64,000 nucleotides of DNA from Atrichornis clamosus (Eukaryota; Chordata; Aves; Passeriformes; Menuridae), in NCBI GenBank assembly GCA_013400975.1, contig WBMZ01004703.1, positions 310,001 through 374,000 of the forward strand. The letters are read 5' to 3'. A model generated the notes under the pieces. That model was given only the letters and a program-made list of their open reading frames with translations, was not told where the DNA came from and did not search any database. Below are positions 49,429-61,987 of this stretch, piece by piece. Position numbers and translations under genes: made by a program. How positions within the stretch are numbered: the first letter of the stretch is position 1; every line of letters starts with the position of its first letter.

Positions 49429-51417
49429 ATTATGAATGGTGAAATGCCTTCCCTTCTCCCTCAGAGTCTGACTTTTTGATAAATATCCCCACCTAGCAGA
49501 GCTTTGGGGTTACCAGATGAGGCAGGTGAAGTCCTAACAATGTGGGAAGTTCATAAAGAAAACAAGGTAACACCACCAGTCAGCTGGACACTGGGCTAAG
49601 CATCTTGGGGCAAATAAAACCAGTCCAACAACCACTGGGACTGTCTTTACAGAAGAATATAAACAGAAATGAGAGGGCGACAGTGCAAAAGGAGCAAGGG
49701 ACATGGCATGAGCATCCTCAGTAGGACTAAGTATGGGTGTCAGTGTTCCTGTAACAGAGACATCCTGGAAATGGGGCTGAGCTCTCAACAGAACAGATTT
49801 ATTAGCCCTGTGCTGCTGAAAGAGATCAATTCTCAGGGAAAATCTGGGAGCATGCGTGATTCTAATGAGAAGTGCCCGAGTGCTTTACAATGTCTTGGCT
49901 CTAAGAGGTGCCTTTGGAAACTGGAGGAAAAGATGAACCCTACAAAACGAGTCTGACAGTGAAAAAGTCCTTCACTCAAGACCAATTAAAAATCAAAAAA
50001 CCTGAGCCTATTTACTCTTCACTGATGTCAAGGGAAGGGGCTGGAAGGAGCTGAACATGCCAAGGAAATATTGTGAACAAGTTTCCAGTTTCCAATGTGT
50101 GTGCCTGTAACCCCAAGTCAATAAGGGCAATATGTGCGCTCTCAGAAACAGAAGGTTTTGCTCCCTCTGGAGTGTTATGTTTTGTTTTTACACATTTCTA
50201 AGAAGTGGTTCAAATGTCATAATATTAAGAACTGTTAATTTAATTCTTTCCCTGGTGGAAGGTTGGCTGTGCCATGGTTAGAACATGCTTTGCCTCAGCA
50301 AAGCTCAGGCATCACAAGGATTTTGGCTTCCATGACATCTGACTGTGGATTAGAATTAAAACATACACACAGGCTTCTGGGCATGAAAACCAGAGCAAAA
50401 ATATACTGAATACACTGTGCAATCATGCCCAACAAAGATTAAATACAAATACACTTCCACGAAATGAAGCAAGAGACCTGAGAGCACAGGTTCAGGGTTG
50501 AATTAAGTTTGAAGTTAGGGTTGTCTTTCTGTGTTTGCTTAGCTCAAGATATTTAACTGAGCACAGCACACAGTGTCTCCCCAGAGGGATTCATAACAGC
50601 AAATGACTTTAGTTGTCTATAATGCAGAAACTGGAGGAGCTGATATGTCACAGGTGTCCCCAAGGTGTGCCACAAAGTACACAAAAACTGGGAACCCACT
50701 GCCAGGCTCCTTGTCTGTACCACAGCTCCTGGACTGGCCAGTTCCATTCAGTCTAAACTAACAGCTTTAATTCAACGAACTTTTTATAACCTTATTTAGA
50801 ATAAGAAAAAAATGGTTAAAAAAACCTTTATTTTTGCAACTCACCCTTTCCTTTATCTAGAAAGAAAATCAGAACTATCAAAGCGTATCAAACAGGTTCA
50901 TGCCCTTTCTGACCCAGAAAATCCAGGCACACACAGTAACTAAACCAATGCAAAACCAAAACCCTACAGCAACATTTGAGAGGCACAGGGTAATTTCTGC
51001 ATATTTTGGCTAAAAATTTTACCTACTTTTAATATAACAGAGCAAAAATCAAGGTAATCTCCATTATAGCCAGGGACATTTACTTCAGAACAACTAAATA
51101 TTTTTAGCTATATTATTTCCTTATTTTACATCATATTTTCTACACATCCAGTGGTTAGGAGGAAAGCTGCTAAAGGTTCCCTGCTTTCGTAAAAGAGTCA
51201 CCATTTATCTGTTGGTGAGTGATCTCTAATTCCTACTTTAGAAAACCCCTGAAATTGTTCTTATTATAGCTGGGAACTCACATGGCACCACCTCAGTGTG
51301 GCATTACAGTGTCCAACATAAACATTACATCTTATTATTGATGTTATCAATATCAATAATCTCAGGAAACATAATATTTCTTAGATTACACTTATACTCT
51401 GTTATTTCACTATTTAA

Positions 51418-51436
51418 TTTTTTTTTTTTTTTTTTT
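51418..51436. repeat. T19 homopolymer
   Basis: Nineteen T followed by AG. It could act as a pyrimidine tract for a downstream exon-like frame that is open from 51441 to a TGA at 51564-51566, but may equally be a simple repeat. Confidence 0.9.
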
Positions 51437-52886
51437 AGCATCTGGATCAGAAACATTCATTGTGCCCCTCTATGGAGAGAACCAGAGGTGCCATTTGCCC
51501 AGAAAGGCTTTTGCTGCCCTGGGAACAGTTTCTGTCAGGCAGCACACCACAGAAAATGATCTATGACAATCGAACCACACTCACGACAAGTGGACAACCT
51601 GTGGCATATTAAAAAGTGTAGCTGAAATAGCTTTAAAATTTACAGCTTAATTATAAAAACACAATTTAAAGCTCACGTGAGGGAAGCAGAGGCAGGTCCT
51701 TGGAAGGTACTTTCAGTTCAGCAAAATTTACTGCAATTAAAATTACAGAAATAAGCTATAAAAAAAGTTCAGTAGTACTTTGAGGTCTACATTTATGTCC
51801 ACTACCTTTCCATATATTTTTATTCATGGCAAGTGCCATGAGGCTGTAACAGCTCCCTGCAGCAGTCAGTGCCTGCACAGAACAGGAGGAAGGCCATTTC
51901 CACCGGGCTTCACTGGTCCCAGTCACACCCTGGAGCCATGGCTGTGCCATGAGCCACCTTGGCAGTAACCTCAGAGCAAAAAAACCCTTTTGTGCTTTAG
52001 GGTTTTATACCAAATTCTGCACTAAGACCACAAGAAGAAGTCATGGTTTATGGAGCATTCATGCAACTGCACAGCACAAACACGAGAGCAGCCAACACCA
52101 CACTGCAAGACCTCCCTCCCACTGGAGCCTTTGCTGTAACCAGAAAACAGTTCCGAAAACAGAAATAGCCTTGAATTTTGGGCACCAGCCCTGTCAGTCA
52201 TTCCCACCTCTCCATAGTGCTCAGGCAAATTAACAGCTGCATAAAAATGTGATTTCAAATGACCTGACGAACTGAAAGCATTAGAAGTGAAATATCAATA
52301 ACATTTTCTAAAAGGCAGTTGAGTGCCTTGGTTTATGGAGTCGAACCTTGCCATTAGTTAGATAATCCTCTCTTCACTGAGCCCAGTGGGACTTTATGGA
52401 AGTTCAGATGAAATCCAAGATAATCTGTTGTTTTGGTCCTTAGACTTCACAGTTGCTACCAGCAGCAGCATTTCAGGGCACCAGAATTTTGGTGGAACTG
52501 CTTAGAACAACCGTGGAAGGGGCTCAGGAGAGAATACAGTGGGGAGATGCAGGAACTAAGACAAGTTTGTAGACAAGGGCTGTACAGAGAGTTAAACATT
52601 GATTGCAGGGAAGAAGAAAAGGGTAAAAAGCTCCTTATTGTGTTATCTGGTTGTTTCTTTTTTTCTTGTTATTTGGTTGCAATTTCAAAAATATAATTAG
52701 CAGTCCCCAGGCAAAACTGAAGAGGTGGAATACTAATGGAAATTTTAATCTTCAGCATAAGAAATCAAAAACATTTGAATAGCCTACATACACACACATC
52801 CATTATTTAACACTTGAGACCAATTCAAATGGAATATTTTCTTACCACCCAGGTCTCCGTTGCTTTCTACCTTTAAATCTTTTCAG

Positions 52887-52933
52887 CAATTCCATTTCTG
52901 TGCCCACCTGTCCCTCTGAGAGACATTATATGG
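52887..52933 (+). other. Unproven 47-bp exon-like segment
   Basis: A pyrimidine-rich tract ending CTTTAAATCTTTTCAG precedes 47 bases that end at ATGG followed by GTAAGT. One frame is open: NSISVPTCPSERHYM. Both signals are good, but the segment is very short and no family is recognisable. Confidence 0.14.
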
Positions 52934-53662
52934 GTAAGTGTCATGTTTGCAGAGGTAAGAACAGTAATCTTGAAACTCTGGGGTTGCTCTGTGACAAGTA
53001 TTGGGCAAGTGGGATACTTCTGTCCTCAATTTATTTATTTAGGTTACGGCCCTTACAAGCAAAGTGAAATAATCCTGGAATCCTCACACAGAACTTCGTG
53101 CTGCCTCAGAGAGCTCTTTTCCTTGCCCTCTTTATTTCTTTCTTTCCAAGGACTGCTCCAAGATTACTAAAACACCTCAGTGTGTTCCAGCTGTGTTTTG
53201 TCTTGACTAGGACAGATATTTTGCAAAACCAGTCTGAAATACTCTGTGATTTGATGATTCTGTGAATGAATCAGTGAGTCAGAGAGAAGGATTAGTTCAT
53301 GGCATTGTCCCTCACTGGGCTCCAGTCACATTTTATTCTGCAGGATACTCTGACATTACATAACAGTTCCTACATAAGGAGGGAGCTCTCCTCTTTAGAT
53401 GTTACAGCTCATGATGTGATTTGGTCTAAGATATACAGTGAATATATACACATACATTTGTATATTTACTTCATCTATAAGCCAGAGACATTTACACTGA
53501 TTGTTCAACAGAACAGTCATCAATTCCAGCCAGGGTAACGCTCCTTTGATAGCTGAGAGAGTACCACTGACCATCCATCCCTTCTTTCAGGTTTAAGAGA
53601 AGTGTCAGGGCTGACACTGACACCCATCATAGCCGTGAGGGAAGGAGAGGCAGAGAAGATTG

Positions 53663-53684
53663 AAAAAAAAAAAAAAAGAAAGAA
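53663..53684. repeat. A-rich simple repeat
   Basis: Fifteen A followed by GAAAGAAAAA-type sequence. Confidence 0.85.
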
Positions 53685-55725
53685 AAATGAAACAGGAAAA
53701 ATGAAGAAGGATAAAAATAGAATAAAGAAAAGAAATGGGAAGTATAACAACTTCACTGCAGGTGTGAATTGCTGTTCCTTGGTGTTACATCTCAGTAAAC
53801 AGAATAAATGCTTGGTGGTGTGTGACTGCTTTCCAATCAGGGAGGGCAACGTGCTGTGACTGGTAATGGATCATCTTCCAGCCTCCCTTTCCATGGGGAA
53901 AAAAAAACAATGACAGTGATTATGGCAATCCTGGACTGAGAAAGGGATGACTGGTCCACGTGCTAAGTCAGGAAACTCTCTAATCTCCTAAATTAAAACC
54001 ATCATCACAGTTTAAACTGGGTTTCACAAGCGGTTTGGTGTGTTTGTAAGGAATGCTGCAGCCATTAATTAACCTTTCCCACCCCTTCCCAGGCAGAAGC
54101 ACTGCCTCCAGCATTCCCAAGCCTCACTCAGGTTGTCATTAATGCTGTAATAAAACCTTAGCAGAAGCAATGTGTGTCCTGACAAAGACATGCTCGAGAA
54201 CCACGGTTCATGGGGCCTGCAGGTGCTCTGAACTCTCAGTGCATGATTTGGAAAAAAAAAACCAAAACAAGCATTTCCATGCTCAAAGCAGCACAGTATG
54301 CACTAACAGTGTAAACCACCAGCTGCAGTAACACAGATATTGCAGAGAGCTTGACTGCATGGTCCCTGTCCACCACAGATGAACTTTGCTGCCAATAGTT
54401 TTTATTTCAGGCAGTAGCAAATTTACATTTCCTAGTGGAAGGCCCCTTCTTTTCCTATGGAGAGCTGCATCACTGCCTGGAACAGCTCACACCAACTCAG
54501 GTTGCCAACAGGTGACAGGAATTCACAAAAAGGAAAATCCATTTGTGTATTTGATTCCTGCATGATCCAGACACTTGAGCAGGGATCAAAGGAGGGAGCT
54601 GTAAGTTTTACCTGAATATTAAACAGTTTATGAGCTGTGCCATCACTTGCAGTGTCTGCCCTGCTCAGAAAGTCCTCACCCCCGTTTTTAAACTACTGAA
54701 GGCAGCAGTTTAATTTCTTCTCTTACAGAAAGAAATTCCAGTTACTGCAGAGCTCTGAATGATATTGAATCAGTGTCAAGTGCTCAAGTTCTTTCTCATA
54801 CATCAGCGTGACAATTGAAAGAAATGCAAATTTCCTTCTTGTGATCTCACCAAATCCTGATCTTGTTTGAGGGCTACAAGAGTCAATTTTGTGATTTTAC
54901 TGTAGACTTTTAAGTCTTTCCTACAGACAACATAGCACAGTCATTGCCCTAATCCTACAGAAAACCTGGCAATCAGTGATCTGCTGGGGTATTGGGGCAC
55001 TCTTATCTGATGACCAATATTGTCTTGCTCTCCTTTTCAGTCTGCTTCTTTTTGGTTCCCTGCCTCTGGAAAGGCAGACATAGAATACATGTGAAAGCAA
55101 AAGCTATTTTCCCATCATGGCAACTTACTGCCTCAGGTTGCCACCTCAGAGAGAGAAATTGGATGTAAATAATGTCACTTAATGTACCAAATAACATTTA
55201 TATGCAGTAAAATCCTCCCTTCAGATACTCACTGCCTACTCTCTTTTACAGGCTAACACTCAGCAATTAAGCCACTGAACATCTGGGCTTCCAATCTCTC
55301 AGCAATCATTTAAATCAAAAGGAAGATCCACTGAATGCCTCTGTGGGTCACAGTGTGGAAGAGAAGCCCAAAGCGAAATATCTGTGGCACACACAGAAGG
55401 GCACACTCTGAAAACAGCTGATGCCTCTTATTCAAAATTTACTAAAGCGGGGTAGGAAGCTGAGCATCCTGATGATTTATGTGGATAAATAACTTGGTGT
55501 GACGCAAAGGTTTGCACATCTTTATTACAATAAAACAGCACCTGGTGCCCTTTTGTTACCATCTGCATGTTCAAAATAATTTGGTCAGCATTATTGGCTT
55601 GGAAGGTAGCCAGAGAGTCAAATTATTCCCTAAATGGGGTGTGTGAATGCAGGAATTACAAACAGGTTTTTGAAGTGTGCCAACAACAAAACTTTCCCAC
55701 ATGTTGCCCAAGCTGACAGCTTACT

Positions 55726-55808
55726 GGGAATGGAAGGGAATGGAAGGGGATGGAAGGGGATGAAAGGGGATGGAAGGGGATGGAAGGGAATGGAAGGGAA
55801 TGGAAGGC
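55726..55808. repeat. G-rich decamer array with exact 10-bp period
   Basis: Units of the type TGGAAGGGRA repeat about eight times. G runs start at 55726, 55736, 55746, 55756, 55766, 55776, 55786 and 55796, exactly ten bases apart. The four central units carry GGGG and the outer ones GGG. The central part, four GGGG tracts with six-base spacers at 55746-55779, fits the standard G-quadruplex pattern. The array lies inside a 123-codon plus-strand frame whose WKGMEGNGR-like repeats are an artefact. Confidence 0.96.
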
Positions 55809-57643
55809 CTCCTTTTAGCTGTGGAGTTTCCTTACAACTGCTCCTTGATGTACCTCACCTACCCAGACTTCCCAAAGAAGTTTCACTCATCGCTTGTCCC
55901 TCACAGCTCTGTCCTCTGTTTGTAACACATCCATCCCAAAATGATCTGCATGTCCACAGTTCAGATTCTGAGTGGTTGCCTAAAGAAAGAACTAAAAGAT
56001 CCTAATTAAAGCAATTAATAACAAAAGATCCCAATTAAAGGGTTTTTTCTGCGGTTTGCTTCTCCAAACCTGTTCACAGACCTTCACCATGAGGCTCAAT
56101 CAGAAAGGAGGATAAGGGAACAGCAGCACATGGAGTGCAGGACAAGAACTCCTCCAAATTCTCATGGAAAGTTCTCTAACACTTTTATGCTACAAGCAAG
56201 CTGAGTAGAACTGAGGGAATCAAACTGCACACCAAGCAGCTACTCATACTAAACAAATTTCTTCAGAAATTGTGAAAGATGAACTTCCTTCTTACAAATG
56301 CATTTCAGTCACTTGTTTGCTCAGGCATTGGTTGTAAACTAATAGAGAGGCTCTTCAGGACCTGGAATTCTACCCATTTGGACAGGACAGATGGAATTCA
56401 GGCATTTCTGTTCCTCCACACCTGTCAGAAGTTGTGAGCATTCACAGACAGCCTCAGAAACCTCCATCCATGGGTGGTGGCACCATTCTGCACCTCTCCC
56501 TTGTGATTGCCATCCACGGAATGCATCTTTAGCAATTTACAGCATTTAAATCAAAGGCTACATGGTGGGAAGAGTCCATGAAATGTCATTAAAACCAAAA
56601 TACTCCAACAGACGTAAATATATTTTATCCATTAGATGGGGGAAAAATCAGGAAATGTACAGAGGTGGAGTGTCCAGTGTGGGATCTGGCATCTGTGGTG
56701 TGTTCTCCCTTATTCCCTACTAATAAATTAAGTAGCCATGGAGCAACTGTGGCCCTTTCACAGTCCAGTGACAGTCGAGCCAGTCAGACATTTATAGACA
56801 TTACAGGATCCGTAAAATTGACTTACCTTTTCTTTCCTAAAGACTATTTTTCATGAATTACTGCCCCATCTGCTTCAAAATGCATTGACCTGAAACATGG
56901 AATACAAGTTAGGAGCCCAGAAGCAATGTTTCATGTTCATATAAAAAACAGTGGAGTGAGGCTATTTTGGAATATAGAAAAAAAAAAAATCATCATTTGG
57001 GTTTCCTTCCAGTGCTCTCCTAGCAATCACTTCATAATAAGAGGTGCATTTTTATATTCCAAATATAGTTCTGTAGTTTAAAACTTAGTGCTGCCTTATC
57101 CCCTGAAGTATTTGAACATAAAAGAGATCTAATATGAAAATTAGCCTCTGTGAATAAAATATAAACAACATTAGATTTTTTTCTTAATTGCTGAAAATCC
57201 TGTTGAAAAGGAAAGAATATTTAAGTATCTGTCTTTCATAATACAATGTAATTCTAGAAATTTGGTGGGATCAGAAATAAGCTAAGAGTGAATGGTTCCC
57301 ATAACTGTGAGCCTTCCTTTATTAATGCAAAAGGTTATTTACAGCAAATGTAAATAGAAACAGAAGAAGACATAACAACGGAATTCTTGGATATCCTGGG
57401 GATAGTTTGCTTACACAGAATATTTTAATGCTCTAACAGGAAGGAGGAAAAAGAGAAATGCTTCTCTGTTATGAAAGCAGGGCTCCACTGCCCAGATGGA
57501 GGATGTAATTGAGCAAACCCACACTTAGCATCACTGTGAGTGGGCTTGTTTATACCAGCTGAGGATTGGGACAATAAATAATACATGTAAAAGGCTTGGA
57601 TACTGTTGGACTATTCAAATTTCATTGAATTTTTTTTCTTTAG
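55809..57643. other. AT-rich non-coding DNA
   Basis: No gene is recognised. The sequence is unique, with an A11 run near 56977-56987 and no repeat family evident. Open frames are short and without known domains. Confidence 0.6.
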
Positions 57644-57793
57644 ATTTCTAAAAAATACAGAGCGGAAATAAAACGACCACAGTCTTTGTTGCCATCGTGT
57701 TCTGCACAGGAAACTTGTCTCTCTTCCAGTAACTCCACAGGAATTGCATGGAAAGATGCTCAAATCTCTGGTCTTCCTTGTTCATTTTCATGA
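57644..57793 (+). other. Unproven terminal-exon-like segment
   Basis: An acceptor-like signal, TTGAATTTTTTTTCTTTAG, is followed directly by 49 open codons and a TGA. The peptide begins ISKKYRAEIKRPQSLL and includes CLSSSNSTGIAWKDAQ. A second acceptor-like signal ending TTTGAAAG at 57871-57874 starts another open stretch that reaches a GTAAAT donor after 58011. I recognise no family for either segment. They could be two alternative exons of a non-coding RNA or chance. Confidence 0.17.
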
Positions 57794-59129
57794 GCACAGA
57801 CAATGTTGGGGAAATCTGCCAAGGATGGAGCTAGAACTTTCTCTTTTTTCTTGTTTTGTTTTCCCCTTTGAAAGGAGAGGCAGTCTCAGGCAGCCCTGGT
57901 AAATCCCACTGGCAAACCCACTCTGTGCAGGTTTCCAGCACTCATCCTGCCCTGCACAATGCCACGGGGGCTTCCTCTGCTTGGAAATCAAACTTCCTGA
58001 ACCAGATTAAGGTAAATTTACAGCCTGGGATTCACACAACATCAGAGCATATGATTTAGACAAGGCTGCTCTCCAAACACTCGTAAACCCTAATGTGAAA
58101 TGGAGACCCCAAGGAAGAACTCTCCAAGTCAGGCAGTTTCCGAATTGCTCAGGAAACATTGCCAGATGCACAAACAAGGTTCAGTGGTTGTAACGTGGCC
58201 ATTTAGGTACAGAACACCGCCCATGGGGGTTCACTTCAGGTTAAGTGGAAAGTGTGGAGTCAGGCTTTAGATAAGTGGGAAAAAAAAGTGAGATCTGCAT
58301 TGAAACTGGAAAGGATGAATTTATAAATCTCTCTCAAAATCCCCCTGTTAACTTCTTACCGAGCAGTTTTTATGTTGTAAATATTCTTCAAGGCATTTCT
58401 TATTGGCCAAGTACTGTGGTTTTTAAAATAACCTTTGGAAAAACAAAGTGGTTTTCTGTTTTCATATGAACAACAGTGAAATTTGCTGCTATTTTTTTCC
58501 CTGTGGTCACTGACACCTGAAGGTTAACGTCACCAAATTTTGTCACTCAGTTTATTGACAGGTCTGGCATGACAGAATTAAAAGCTTGAATGATTCACTG
58601 ATGTTCAACATTATCAGAACCAGTCCTGTGTAATAATAGCAGGGAGCACTTTTTATTCCCATAACAATGACCATGACAACAGCCTGTAGGATAAAGCTGA
58701 ATATGAATGAATACTTTCATAAATATTTTTATATAAAAAAGTGTTTGTGTCTTGTAAGCAACAGGCGTGGCAAATGACATAGGAAGCACTTCTCAAAATT
58801 CCCTGTACTTAACGCTGGCTTCCACCTCCTCTAAAAAACAAATTGACATTTTCATACCGAATTACACTGATATTCTCAGCACGGCTCAGTGCTATCCGGA
58901 GGGTTTCTGGCTTCCACAAGAATTGTTCAGGGAGATTTTGATAGAACAGGCCCAGGAGTCATAAGAGGGTGATTTTCTCCTGAAAGTAAAGATAATACCA
59001 ATGCTGTACTCACTGGCAGGGCTTTGCCTGTGTGAGGGGAGGTGCAGGTGGGCACAGGATCCAAACCCATAGGCACCCCCCACCTTCTCACAAACAGCAC
59101 CACCAGCGTGGGGTTTTCCATTTCAAACT

Positions 59130-59600
59130 GATAATACGATTAATAAACATATGACTCACATTAGAGAACAATGAATCCCTGGTGTCGTGCTAATTAAAAA
59201 GCCAGTATTACATTACTTCCTCAAGGGCTCATTTTATAATTTTTAGGATTATAGCACATTGATTAATTTATACAAGTTTTTAATCCCCTAGTATTTAATG
59301 AAGTCTAGGAACTTGGGAACATGTGCATAATTCAGATTTGTATAATTTTATTACATGGGAGAAAAGTTAAACTGGTCGTGTACTACTTCATGTAGAAAAG
59401 TGTCTGAGCACACCAGTTCAACCACCAGCCTATTAACCATTTGCAAGGAAAACATTTGAGCCTAAATTAATTCTGGGGTTATTAGATTATTTTTCAGCTT
59501 GCTAAGGACTCCAACAAGCATCGCTTGTCAACTGCCTTTTAATTAGCTGCTGTGTAACAACTGAGCACAGTGGGAAACTAATATCTGTTCAAGTTATCTT
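59130..59600. promoter_or_regulatory. Candidate conserved non-coding block
   Basis: ATTA-type cores recur: GATTAATAAAC, GTGCTAATTAAAAAG, TTGATTAATTTAT, AAATTAATTCTGG and TTTTAATTAGCTGCTG. There is no long open frame, microsatellite or CR1 sequence in the block. This is the texture of many developmental enhancers. AT-rich DNA produces such words readily, and conservation cannot be judged here. Confidence 0.18.
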
Positions 59601-60339
59601 CCATATCATTTAGAGTGCCTCCAAAACCACGCTGTCATTCTCCTGCACAGCCTCAGAGCCACCCACTCTGCAAGTTAAAATGCTGTGCTGCAAAGAGAGG
59701 TCCAAAAAGGCATTGCAAATAAACACTGTAGGAACCAGAAAAATAAACTGTTGAAGACAAAATATTCAGCGAAGATAAAATGCTGAGTTGTATCTTAGGC
59801 TGGTTTCTGGTTTGTTTTTACAGCCTTGAAAATGCAGCTCAGTCACTTATGAGACCCACCTACAAATCGCAGGCTTAAAAACAAAAGAATTTTTCTTTAG
59901 GTCTTCTGTACACAGTGTAAATATCTCAAAAGCTGCAGTGCCAGGAAACGTAATCCTGAGTCTAAACCCAAGCCTTCTTATACTTCGTGGGGGCAAACAA
60001 AATAGACAAACAAACAAACCCAAAAGGAAACATAGGCTCTGATTTTTGAAGTCATGTTTAACCAGACCTTATAGTAGGTCAGGGACAGGCTCCAACTCTG
60101 GGCATTAATCAAAAGAACCAGAAAATTTCTGGATGCTCAGAGCATGTTTCCTGGTTAAGTGATGGCTAAAAAGAAACATTACTGAGGCTCCAGCTCTCTA
60201 CAAAGTGTAGATACAAAGGAAGGAGATGGATTATTCAAAGCACTGAAGATTATTACAGAGGTGGGGGCACAGTTCTATTTAACAGCACTTCCAGACTCTC
60301 CAATCTTTTCACTTCCATTGCTTCAAGTTGTGAGCTATT

Positions 60340-60366
60340 AAAAAAAAAAAAACAGGAAAAAAAAAG
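60340..60366. repeat. A-rich simple repeat
   Basis: An A13 run, a short CAGG interruption, then a second A run. Confidence 0.85.
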
Positions 60367-61660
60367 AGAAAACTTGCACAGTCACAAATACAAGCTGAGT
60401 CTGACCAGTGAATCTGCTTAAAGACAAGATTTATGAACAATCCCTTAATGACCTGTTGCACAAAAAAAAATCTTGGTTGTGATTTGTTGGTTTTACAGAC
60501 CAGCCTTTTCCATTTTCTCTCTCTCTCTTTAATTTGGATTTGCTAGATTAAGATGATAATAAGGAATTCACAAAAAAGACACATGAATGTTGGTTAAGTA
60601 ATAATTAGAATTGATGAGCATGTCAGTCTGTTCTCTGAGAATTTGGGATTTGCATTTTGCATCACATCCCTTTTCTTTAGCAGCACCTCAACACTCCCTG
60701 CACATGGATGTGACCATCTGAACATGGCATTGTCTAGGAGGGTATTGGCAAAGATATTTGCTGGTGCGTTTATGTTTTCCAAACAAGTGAGGCAGCAGGA
60801 TCTAAACCTCTCCTTACCCCTTACACAGCCCCAACTCCACAAAGTTGTTACTCAGAGCACCCACAGTGAGATAGGAACAGCTCCTGTGTTGGTAGGGCTG
60901 GTAAATTGTCTCTACTGGGTGATAAAAGATGCTCCAAAACCTAATAATTAACAGAGTATTTAAAGACAATTCCTTTGTCTTCCTATTTCAGAAAGATCTA
61001 CCACTTGCAGCAATACTAAAAATTAAACTTTGGTGCTAAAAAGTCCTCAACTATAAAACATTTATCACCTCTTCCAGAGGAAACACCTTTAGGTGATGGA
61101 ATATCTGGGTTTATTCCCATGCACAGTGCAGTGCTGGGCAGCGAGGTGGTTACACAGCAGGGAGAAGTGTTCCTGGGAAGGCAGTGGGAAGAAAAGGCCC
61201 TTATTTATTTCAGCTCCCCACAATTATACTCATTTTCTAAATGTTTTTGAAATTTGCACTGGTCTGTCACATTTTCAACTCAGATAGCAGAAAATGATCA
61301 GGGGCATGAACAAGAGTCATGTTTTTCTCTGACAGTGAGTCATGTTTTTTATTTGCTCAGTGTAGAGACAATGATAATTTTGGGCTCAAGACTTTGAGCT
61401 CTTGAGGAGCTTAGACACAGCACATGTAACAAGACTTCACTGAAACAGCTTTTAATTGTTTTTCCATCCTTTAAACTTGCAACGTATAGAGCTTAAACAT
61501 TAAATCCTCTGTATAATTTCTCTTATTCTGCATTTTTCAAATGCAAAGTTAAAAAAAAATAGGTTTTTTTCAAAACAATTATTTGTAAATAGGACTGGCA
61601 GAAATGATACCTGAGCAATACCATAAAACCTTTCACCTCCCACCCACACTCACAGGAAGG

Positions 61661-61987
61661 AAACTCCTGACAGGAGGGGGCAGCCAGGGGGGGGTCAGGC
61701 TCTGCTCCCAGGGAACAGGGCCAGGAGGAGAGGGAACGGCCTCAGGCTGGGCCAGGGGAGGGGCAGGGTGGACAGCAGGAGGAATTTCACCCTGGAAAGG
61801 GTGGCCAGGCCTTGGCAGGGGCTGCCCAGGGAGGTGTTGGAGTCCCCATCCCTGGAGGTGTCCCAGGAAGGCCTGGACGTGGCACTCAGAGCTCTGGGCT
61901 GGGGACAAGGTGGGGATGGGGCACGGCCTGGACTCCGTGGGCTGGGAGGGCTTTTCCCGCCTCAGGGGTTCTGTGCTTCTATTTCTG
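61661..61987 (+). mobile_element. CR1 LINE fragment, GC-rich third type
   Basis: The fragment begins near AACTCCTGACAGGAGG, contains GGCTCTGCTCCCAGGGAACA, GGCCAGGCCTTGGCAGGGG and CTGGGCTGGGGACAAGG, and ends with a decayed tail after GGAGGGCTTTTCCCGCCTC. These are 3' untranslated motifs of a GC-rich CR1 subfamily that I associate with songbirds. It is 5'-truncated. The 157-codon and shorter frames that overlap it are artefacts. The tail has lost most ATTCTRTG units, suggesting moderate age. Confidence 0.92.

Larger units (their letters stand above)
42383..55725. other. Unique DNA without recognised genes
   Basis: A C/A-rich low-complexity stretch is at 43069-43112. A 178-codon minus frame at 44355-44891 starts at TTG and has no known domain. 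A 193-codon plus frame, the longest in the window, is at 48847-49428 in a GC-rich patch. T-rich runs at 45261-45272 and 51418-51436 are each followed by AG and a short open stretch. A further exon-like segment is at 52887-52933. The remainder is AT-rich with ordinary microsatellites. Confidence 0.55.
57794..61660. other. AT-rich non-coding DNA
   Basis: No gene is recognised. A 65-codon plus frame at 58767-58964 has balanced composition (it includes CYPEGFWLPQELFREILIEQ) and is preceded by a TCTTGTAAGCAACAG acceptor-like signal, but no family is known to me. The stretch 59130-59600 is unusually rich in homeodomain-type cores. CAAA, A-rich and CT microsatellites lie at 60006-60020, 60340-60366 and 60516-60528. 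Confidence 0.55.

Noticed and set aside
53235..53270. CTGTGATTTGATGATTCTGTGA, like a CR1 tail
   Set aside because: Too short, and nothing upstream matches CR1.
55634..56005. 123-codon frame with WKGMEGNGR-like repeats
   Set aside because: The repeats are the translation of the decamer DNA array.
61670..61690. CTCF-like word in the CR1 at 61661
   Set aside because: About 10 of 12 core positions match, inside a common repeat; too weak to report.
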